Origin: Pseudonocardia cypriaca
GTDB lineage: Bacteria; Actinomycetota; Actinomycetes; Mycobacteriales; Pseudonocardiaceae
Reading direction: 5' to 3'
Assembly: GCF_006717045.1 (NCBI RefSeq)
Contig: NZ_VFPH01000003.1
Coordinates: 682,001-746,000, forward strand
Length of the DNA stretch: 64,000 nucleotides
Positions within the stretch are counted from its first letter, which is position 1, and every line of letters begins with the position of its first letter. Position numbers and translations under genes: made by a program. Shown piece by piece: positions 58,577 to 64,000 of the stretch. The notes under the pieces are model-generated. The model made no database searches and was not told the DNA's origin. It saw only the letters and a list, made by a program, of their open reading frames with translations.

Positions 58577-60555
58577 CAGTCCACCTCCGGGTCGACGACC
58601 AGCAGAACCGCGTCCTTCGCGACGGTGTCGCCCGCCCGCGCGCGCAGGTCGCGGACCACCCCGGCGACCGGGGCGCTGAGCACGTGCTCCATCTTCATCG
58701 CCTCCACGACGATCAGCCGGGTTCCGGCATCGACCTGCTGCCCGTCCACGACCTCGACCGCCGTGACCGTGCCGGGCATCGGCGAGAGGACCGGCCCGCC
58801 CGCCCCGGCGTCGGCGGACGCCGCGGCGTCGAGCGGCGCCTGCTCCCGCACCCCCCACGCCCGCCCGTCCCGGCCGAGCCACAGGGTCTCGCCGTCCAGC
58901 GCGCACGCGTAGCGGCGCGTGAGCCCGTCGAGGGTCACGACGAGGTCGCCCCCGTCGCGCCACGCGGTGCACGGCACCGGCTCGGCGTCGCCGACCGCGA
59001 CCTCCGCGGCCGTCGCCCGGCCCCTGATGCGCACGGCGACGGGTTCGTGGCCGCTGACCGACATCCGCCACGTCGCCCACGCCGGTTCCCCGACGCGCCA
59101 GCCACCGGGCACGTCGAACGGGTCGACCACCGGCCCCGCAGGCTCCAGCGCGAGCAGGGCGTGCGCGGCGGCCGCGGCGAGCACGCCGGCCGGGAGGTCG
59201 GCGGCCGTCCAGTCGGAGAGCCTGCGCCCGACGAGGCCGGTGTCCAGTCGCCCGGCGCGGACGTCCGGGTCGGCGAGCAGGGCGCGCAGGAAGCCGATGT
59301 TGGTGTCGAGCCCGAGCAGCACGGTGTCGCGGAGCGCGGCGTCGAGCCGGCGCAGCGCCTCGCCACGGTCCGTGCCGTACGCGATGACCTTGGCGAGCAT
59401 GGGGTCGTAGTCGCTGCCGACCACGCTGCCCGAAGCGATCCCGGAGTCGACGCGGATCCCCGGGCCGGACGGCTCGTGCAGCGCGAGGACGCGGCCCCCG
59501 GTCGGCAGGAAGCCGGCTGCCGGGTCCTCGGCGTAGATCCGCGCCTCCACCGCGTGCCCGACCGGCCGGATGCGCGCCGGCCACGGCCGCGCCTCGCCCG
59601 CCGCGATCCGCAGCTGCGCCTCGACGAGGTCGACGTCGTAGACGGCCTCGGTGACCGGGTGCTCCACCTGCAGGCGAGTGTTCATCTCCATGAAGTAGAA
59701 GCGGTCCGGGTCGTCCGCCCCGACGATGAACTCGACGGTTCCGGCGCCGGTGTAGCCGACCGCCCGCGCCGCCTCGACCGCCGCGGCGCCCATCGCCTCC
59801 CGCTGCTCGTCGGTGAGCAGCGCGGACGGCGCCTCCTCCACGATCTTCTGGTGCCGCCGTTGCAGGCTGCACTCGCGCTCGCCGAGGTGGACCACGTCGC
59901 CGTGGGTGTCGGCGAGCACCTGGATCTCGATGTGCCGCGGGGTCGCGACGAGCCGCTCGACGAGCAGGGTGTCGTCGCCGAAGGAGCCGCGCGCTTCTCG
60001 TCGCGCCGACACGATCGCGTCACGCAGGTCCTCCGGTCGGTGCACCTCACGCATGCCCTTACCGCCACCGCCCGCGCTCGGCTTGAGCAGCACCGGGTAG
60101 CCGATCTCCTCGACGGCTGCCGCGAGCTCGTCGTCGGTGAGGCCCGCCCCGTCGGAACCGGGGACGACCGGCACCCCCGCCTTGGCCACCGTGGCCTTCG
60201 CGGCGATCTTGTCGCCCATGGCCTCGATCGCGGCCGCGGGCGGCCCGACGAACACGATCCCGGCATCCGCGCACGCCGCGGCGAACGCGGTGTTCTCGGA
60301 GAGGAACCCGTAGCCGGGGTGGATCGCGTCGGCCCCGGTCGCGGCAGCGGCCTCCAGCACGGCGGGGATCGAGAGGTAGCTCTGCGCCGCGGGCGCAGGC
60401 CCGATCCGTACCGCGGTGTCGGCCAAGCGGACGTGCGGAGCGCGAGCGTCGGCGTCGGAGTGGACGGCGACGGACCGGATCCCCATGCGCCGCAGCGTGC
60501 GCAGCACGCGCACGGCGATCTCACCGCGGTTCGCGACGAGCACGGTGTCGAACAC
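58576..60555 (-). CDS. accA1: Acyl-CoA carboxylase alpha subunit (biotin carboxylase + BCCP)
   Basis: 659 residues. The N-terminal biotin carboxylase (GEIAVRVLRTLRRMGIR, ATP-grasp loop KPSAGGGGKGMREV, EMNTRLQVEHPVTE) is followed by a middle domain and the BCCP with the biotinyl Lys621 in VVEAMKMEHVL. It supplies carboxybiotin to the partner beta subunit encoded upstream (60642). GTG 60555 has GGGAGG five bases upstream. It overlaps the downstream acyl-CoA dehydrogenase, marking one operon. Methylcrotonyl-CoA is the likely substrate, but propionyl- or acetyl-CoA cannot be excluded. Confidence 0.92.
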   Translation of the reverse strand: MFDTVLVANRGEIAVRVLRTLRRMGIRSVAVHSDADARAPHVRLADTAVRIGPAPAAQSYLSIPAVLEAAAATGADAIHPGYGFLSENTAFAAACADAGIVFVGPPAAAIEAMGDKIAAKATVAKAGVPVVPGSDGAGLTDDELAAAVEEIGYPVLLKPSAGGGGKGMREVHRPEDLRDAIVSARREARGSFGDDTLLVERLVATPRHIEIQVLADTHGDVVHLGERECSLQRRHQKIVEEAPSALLTDEQREAMGAAAVEAARAVGYTGAGTVEFIVGADDPDRFYFMEMNTRLQVEHPVTEAVYDVDLVEAQLRIAAGEARPWPARIRPVGHAVEARIYAEDPAAGFLPTGGRVLALHEPSGPGIRVDSGIASGSVVGSDYDPMLAKVIAYGTDRGEALRRLDAALRDTVLLGLDTNIGFLRALLADPDVRAGRLDTGLVGRRLSDWTAADLPAGVLAAAAAHALLALEPAGPVVDPFDVPGGWRVGEPAWATWRMSVSGHEPVAVRIRGRATAAEVAVGDAEPVPCTAWRDGGDLVVTLDGLTRRYACALDGETLWLGRDGRAWGVREQAPLDAAASADAGAGGPVLSPMPGTVTAVEVVDGQQVDAGTRLIVVEAMKMEHVLSAPVAGVVRDLRARAGDTVAKDAVLLVVDPEVD

Positions 60556-60582
60556 GCGCGCCTCCCTGGTTCCGATTCGGTT

Positions 60583-60634
60583 CCGACGAGCGGCGCGTTC
60601 GTCGGATGGGTACCGACGAACGCGCCGTTCGTCG
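60583..60634. terminator. Tandem hairpins (repeat family 2, copy B)
   Basis: CCGACGAGCG-GCG-CGTTCGTCGG (60583-60605, one G-T pair) and CGACGAACG-CGC-CGTTCGTCG (60614-60634), inside the accD1-accA1 gap. They share both stems with 38491-38543 but not the base sequence between them. Confidence 0.6.
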
Positions 60635-60641
60635 AAGGGGG

Positions 60642-62186
60642 TCACATTCGGAAGACTCCGAAGCCGGGTGATTCCAGCGGCGCGTTCGCCGCTGCGCTCA
60701 GAGCCAGGCCCAGGACCGTGCGGGTGTCCTTCGGGTCGATCACGCCGTCGTCCCAGAGGCGGGCCGTGGAGTAGTACGGGTTGCCCTGGTGCTCGTACTG
60801 GGCGCGGACGGCGTCCGGGTCCACCCCGGAACCGACGGTCGCTAGCACCGTGGCCGCCTGCTCGCCGCCCATCACGGAGATCCGCGCGTTCGGCCACATG
60901 AACAGGAACCGGGGTGAGTACGCCCGCCCGCACATCGAGTAGTTCCCGGCGCCGAACGAGCCGCCGATGATCAGGGTGAGCTTCGGGACGCGCGTGGTGG
61001 CGACCGCGGTGACCATCTTGGCGCCGTGCTTGGCGATCCCGCCCGCCTCGTACTCGCGCCCGACCATGAAGCCGGAGATGTTCTGCAGGAACACCAGGGG
61101 AACACCGCGCTGGTCGCACAGCTCGATGAAGTGCGCACCCTTCTGGGCCGACTCGGAGAAGAGGATCCCGTTGTTCGCGACGATCCCGACCGGGTGCCCG
61201 TGGATGCGCGCGAAGCCCGTGACGAGCGTGGTGCCGTACTCGGCCTTGAACTCGTGCAGCCGCGAGCCGTCGACGATCCGGGCGATCACCTCGCGCACGT
61301 CGTAGGGCGTGCGGGTGTCGGTGGGCACGACGTCGTACAGCTCGTCCGGGTCGGCGAGCGGCGCTTCGGTCGGAACGACGTCCCAGGGTCGGGGCGCGCG
61401 CGGCCCGAGCGTGCCGACGATCCCCCGCACGATCCGCAGTGCGTGCGCGTCGTCCTCGGCGAGGTGGTCGGTGACCCCGGAGACGCGGGAGTGCAGGTCG
61501 CCCCCGCCCAGCTCCTCGGCGGTGACGACCTCGCCGGTGGCGGCCTTCACCAGCGGCGGGCCGCCGAGGAAGATCGTGCCCTGGTTGCGGACGATCACGG
61601 CCTCGTCGCTCATCGCAGGCACGTACGCACCGCCTGCGGTGCACGAGCCGAGCACAGCGGCGATCTGCGGGATCCCGTGCGCGGACATCTGCGCCTGGTT
61701 GTAGAAGATCCGGCCGAAGTGCTCCCGGTCGGGGAACACGGAGTCCTGCTCGGGGAGGTAGGCGCCGCCGGAGTCCACGAGGTAGATGCACGGGAGCCGG
61801 TTGTGCAGGGCCACCTCCTGCGCACGCAGGTGCTTCTTGACCGTCATCGGGTAGTAGGTGCCGCCCTTGACGGTGGCGTCGTTCGCGACGACCACGACCT
61901 CGCGCCCGGCCACCCGGCCGACTCCGGTGATCACGCCCGCTCCCGGCGCCTCGTCGCCGTACATGCCGTTCGCGGCGAGCGGGGAGAGCTCGAGGAACGG
62001 GCTCGACGGGTCCAGGAGGGCGTTCACCCGGTCCCGCGGCAGCAGCTTCCCGCGCTCGACGTGCCGCGCCCGGGCGCGCTCCGACCCGCCGAGTGCGGCC
62101 GCAGCGAGCCGGGCCTTCAGGTCGGCGACCAGCTCGTGGTGGGACACGGCACCCCGTGGCGTGGTGCCGGACGTGGCGACGGCCAT
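60642..62186 (-). CDS. accD1: Acyl-CoA carboxylase beta subunit (carboxyltransferase, methylcrotonyl-type)
   Basis: 514 residues; transfers CO2 from biotin to the acyl-CoA. It has the paired carboxyltransferase folds: YLVDSGGAYLPEQDSVFPDREHFGRIFYNQA, GSCTAGGAYVPAMSDE and GGSFGAGNYSMCGRAYSPRF. MSAHGIPQIAAV is the MCC-like active region. ATG 62186 has AGGAGG. It is the first gene of an accD1-accA1-acyl-CoA dehydrogenase operon, with a palindrome over its promoter. Confidence 0.93.
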   Translation of the reverse strand: MAVATSGTTPRGAVSHHELVADLKARLAAAALGGSERARARHVERGKLLPRDRVNALLDPSSPFLELSPLAANGMYGDEAPGAGVITGVGRVAGREVVVVANDATVKGGTYYPMTVKKHLRAQEVALHNRLPCIYLVDSGGAYLPEQDSVFPDREHFGRIFYNQAQMSAHGIPQIAAVLGSCTAGGAYVPAMSDEAVIVRNQGTIFLGGPPLVKAATGEVVTAEELGGGDLHSRVSGVTDHLAEDDAHALRIVRGIVGTLGPRAPRPWDVVPTEAPLADPDELYDVVPTDTRTPYDVREVIARIVDGSRLHEFKAEYGTTLVTGFARIHGHPVGIVANNGILFSESAQKGAHFIELCDQRGVPLVFLQNISGFMVGREYEAGGIAKHGAKMVTAVATTRVPKLTLIIGGSFGAGNYSMCGRAYSPRFLFMWPNARISVMGGEQAATVLATVGSGVDPDAVRAQYEHQGNPYYSTARLWDDGVIDPKDTRTVLGLALSAAANAPLESPGFGVFRM

Positions 62187-62215
62187 CGGGACCTCCTGGA
62201 GTCGGCGCCATCGCG

Positions 62216-62233
62216 ATGTTAACGTTCATTAAC
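62216..62233 (-). promoter_or_regulatory. accD1 promoter with TetR-like palindrome
   Basis: -10 TAACAT (62221-62216) overlaps GTTAATGAACGTTAAC (62233-62218), a near-palindrome with GTTAA/TTAAC arms and an AACGTT core, a form common for TetR repressors. No regulator gene is adjacent. Confidence 0.45.
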
Positions 62234-62320
62234 CAACGGCGCCAGCACGCCCACCCGGGCGAGGCGATAGCCTCCCGATCGGTTGATCATCAGCCCGACG
62301 CCGACCGGAGGATCCCGCCC

Positions 62321-62866
62321 GTGACCTCGCCGACCGGATCCGCTCCCGAGCGGTCGAACTCCTCGTCCCGCTGGGCGCAGCCCATCCCGCGCCGCATGGA
62401 CGAGAACCTCAAGCACGTCCACCGGAAGATCGACCGCAATCTCAAGTCCGGCCCGCTCGTGGAAAACGCCCCGCGCCTCGACCCGGAGTCCCGGCGGATC
62501 AGCCTGCCCGGAGCGCCGAGCCTCATGGCCCGCGTCGTCCAGCTGGCGACGGCAGGCCCCGGCGGCGTCGAAGCGCCCGCGCGCTCCGCGGTGGCCGCTC
62601 CCGCGGCCGCACCGCCGCCGGAGGAGGAGGACTTCCTGGCCAAGGCGTGGGCGGAGCGCATGGCCAAGCAGTGGGAGGACGTCACCGCGCGGCTGCTGCG
62701 CGACTTCGCACCGGACGGCGGCTCCGACGCGGACCGGGTGCTCCAGCTCATCGCCGAGCAGCGCCAGCAGCTCGACTCGGCGACGGTCCGCGACTACCTG
62801 CCCGTCCTCGTGGACAAGGCCGTCCGGCGGTTGCTGGACCCGGAGGAGACGGTGCGCCCGAGCTGA
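62321..62866 (+). CDS. Hypothetical protein with C-terminal helical dimerisation-like domain
   Basis: 181 residues. An N-terminal basic region (WAQPIPRRMDENLKHVHRKIDRNLK), a Pro/Ala linker (AAPAAAPPPEEEDF) and a C-terminal helical part with DSATVRDYLPVLVDKAVRRLL, which resembles the three-helix-bundle dimerisation domain seen in other actinobacterial proteins. GTG 62321 has GGAGG nine bases upstream. It is divergent from accD1 and convergent with the next gene. Role unknown. Confidence 0.7.
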   Translation: MTSPTGSAPERSNSSSRWAQPIPRRMDENLKHVHRKIDRNLKSGPLVENAPRLDPESRRISLPGAPSLMARVVQLATAGPGGVEAPARSAVAAPAAAPPPEEEDFLAKAWAERMAKQWEDVTARLLRDFAPDGGSDADRVLQLIAEQRQQLDSATVRDYLPVLVDKAVRRLLDPEETVRPS

Positions 62867-62880
62867 GGAGGCGGCCCGGA

Positions 62881-62934
62881 CGTCAGCAAAGTGGCTTTGC
62901 TGACGTGTCGTGCCAGCAAAGCCACCTTGCTGAC
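62881..62934. terminator. Double hairpin between convergent genes (repeat family 1)
   Basis: An 11-bp perfect stem CGTCAGCAAAG-TGG-CTTTGCTGACG (62881-62905), and an alternative long stem pairing 62882-62902 with 62914-62934 (20 of 21 positions). Compared with the 8041 copy, a stem GC pair is exchanged on both sides (GGAAAG/CTTTCC versus GCAAAG/CTTTGC). Confidence 0.65.
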
Positions 62935-62941
62935 GCCGCGA

Positions 62942-63373
62942 CTAGGGCGTGCTGTCCGCCGGCGCCACCGCCGCCAGCCGCGCGCTCATCTCCTCCAGGA
63001 ACTTCCCGGTCGCGGTGCCGAGGATGCCGAGGCAGCGCAGGAGGTGGGCGTGGACGTCGGCCGGGCCGGCGACGAGCAGCTCGACCGACGCGCTCACGTT
63101 GTCCTGCGCCGGGTTGAGGTACACCTTCGCGACCTTGGTGGCCCGCGACGCCGCGGAGGCCGCGAGCGCCGCCTCCTCGACCTCCGCCTCGTTCGACAGC
63201 GGGAAGAAGTTCGGGAACAGCAGGTGGAAGTAGTGCTCGTCCTGCGTCTCCATGATGAAGTGGTGCCGGCCCTCGTAGCGGAAGTGGATGTCGCCCTCGT
63301 CGTCGACCTTCGGCCGGAAGCCCTGCTCAGCGAGGAATTCGACGTGCAGATCCCGGATCTCGTCCCAGCCCAC
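62942..63373 (-). CDS. YbjN-domain protein
   Basis: 143 residues of the YbjN/chaperone-like fold: EIRDLHVEFLAEQGFRPKVDDEGDIHFRYEGRHHFI and the later FHLLFPNFFPLSNEAEVEEAAL. Family proteins are small cytoplasmic proteins of unsettled function. GTG 63373 has GAGAGG six bases upstream; the frame continues 35 codons upstream. It is divergent from the MFS gene across a CCCGATCGGG palindrome. Confidence 0.7.
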   Translation of the reverse strand: MGWDEIRDLHVEFLAEQGFRPKVDDEGDIHFRYEGRHHFIMETQDEHYFHLLFPNFFPLSNEAEVEEAALAASAASRATKVAKVYLNPAQDNVSASVELLVAGPADVHAHLLRCLGILGTATGKFLEEMSARLAAVAPADSTP

Positions 63374-63388
63374 GTTAACCTCTCGTTC

Positions 63389-63400
63389 ACCCGATCGGGT
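63389..63400. promoter_or_regulatory. Palindrome between YbjN and MFS genes
   Basis: ACCCGATCGGGT is a perfect 12-bp palindrome in the 65-base gap between divergent starts; possibly an operator. Confidence 0.3.
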
Positions 63401-63438
63401 TAGTCGCGGATGATCATAGGGCGTGGTACGCCTGGCGG

Positions 63439-64000
63439 ATGACCGCCACCGATGGCCGCTGGTACCGGTCGATGTCACCGCGCGAGCGACGGACGTTCTG
63501 GGCCTGCTTCGGGGGCTGGGCGACCGACGCGATGGACGTCCAGATCTACAGCCTCCTGATCCCGGTGCTGCTCTCCATCGGGTTGCTGGCGTCGAACGCG
63601 CAGGCGGGCCTGATCGGCACCGTCACCCTGCTGTGCTCCGCGGTGGGCGGATGGGCGGCGGGCGTGCTGGCCGACCGCTACGGCCGGGCGCTGATGCTGC
63701 AGATCGCGGTGGCGTGGTTCTCGGTGTTCACGTTGCTGTGCGCGTTCGCCCAGGACGCCACCCAGCTGCTGATCTTCCGCGGGCTCATGGGGTTCGGGTT
63801 CGGCGGCGAGTGGGCGGTCGGGGCGATCCTCATCGGCGAGACGGTCCGGGCGCAGTACCGCGGGCGGGCGGTTGGCACCGTGCAGAGCGGCTGGGCCGTC
63901 GGCTGGGGTGTCGCGGTCGGGCTGTTCGTGCTGACGCAGTCGCTGTTCCCGCCCGAGACGGGCTGGCGGGTGCTGTTCGCGCTGGGCGTCCTGCCCGCGC
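63439..64000 (+). CDS. MFS transporter, 3' end outside window
   Basis: The first 187 codons of a major-facilitator transporter, read from ATG 63439 to the edge of the window. Five to six membrane segments are visible. The loop GWAAGVLADRYGRAL carries the MFS motif A (GxLADRxGR), and GLMGFGFGGEWAVGAILIGE is typical of the sugar/aromatic-acid:H+ symporter branch. N-terminal GGWATDAMDVQIYS is typical of metabolite:H+ symporters. The substrate is unknown. No stop codon is reached. Confidence 0.88.
   Translation, partial: MTATDGRWYRSMSPRERRTFWACFGGWATDAMDVQIYSLLIPVLLSIGLLASNAQAGLIGTVTLLCSAVGGWAAGVLADRYGRALMLQIAVAWFSVFTLLCAFAQDATQLLIFRGLMGFGFGGEWAVGAILIGETVRAQYRGRAVGTVQSGWAVGWGVAVGLFVLTQSLFPPETGWRVLFALGVLPA

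Noticed and set aside
58576..62229. One 1217-codon frame across accD1 and accA1 as a fused gene
   Set aside because: The upstream part is an out-of-frame shadow of accD1; accA1 starts at GTG 60555 with a good ribosome site and accD1 has its own frame.

Overview
The window is high-GC actinobacterial chromosome, most likely from a Pseudonocardia-like member of the Pseudonocardiaceae. GTG starts are frequent, genes are often coupled by ATGA or GTGA overlaps, and gene order follows the Mycobacterium tuberculosis Rv3579c-Rv3628 segment over long stretches. I identified the genus from gene content and style only; no search was run.

Layout. 1-5145: end of trehalose-phosphatase otsB, a TetR and a LacI regulator, and a zinc-type ABC importer znuACB with a Zur-like site. 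5146-17447: conserved block rlmB, cysS, ispF, ispD, carD, lpqE, radA, a membrane protein, mutY, a 2H-like protein, def with a PadR regulator, an alpha/beta hydrolase, the heme-degrading monooxygenase mhuD, and a second hydrolase. 17513-18211: a WYL regulator divergent from that hydrolase. 18236-25359: an accessory module with a DUF6529-like membrane protein, a membrane-anchored exported protein, a Ser/Thr kinase, a 1191-residue FHA-FtsK/EssC-like ATPase and a companion protein. 25557-28231: a YCII protein with an ECF42-type sigma factor, then a YihY-type membrane protein. 28443-34076: clpC, a siderophore-interacting protein under an IdeR-like box, lsr2 and lysS. 34152-35746: two methyltransferase-like genes. 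35753-45331: coaX, panC, a DUF2520 dehydrogenase-like gene, a PrsW protease, DUF3180, folK-folB-folP-folE and ftsH. 45620-51947: secreted serine protease, a 600-bp structured intergenic region, hpt, tilS, a zinc-metalloprotease-like gene, dacB and ppa. 51957-57312: MarR, a small protein, thiolase, MaoC, surE, a small protein and a spermidine-synthase-like fusion. 57428-62186: an acyl-CoA dehydrogenase/carboxylase operon. 62321-64000: two small proteins and a truncated MFS transporter.

How the genes work together. The znu genes import zinc. ispDF serve isoprenoid synthesis, although this IspD lacks its usual nucleotide-binding motifs. The fol genes make folate and coaX/panC serve CoA synthesis. 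radA and mutY serve DNA repair. clpC and ftsH handle protein quality control. The carboxylase operon degrades a branched acyl-CoA. Regulation is unusually readable: many genes have a TAnnnT -10 box 6-8 bases before the start codon (leaderless transcripts), and several have palindromic operators over the promoter.

Most worth a second look: the kinase/FHA/FtsK module, the degenerate IspD, the palindrome-packed region at 46538-47143, and two families of repeated intergenic hairpins. I saw no tRNA, rRNA, CRISPR array, insertion sequence or prophage gene.
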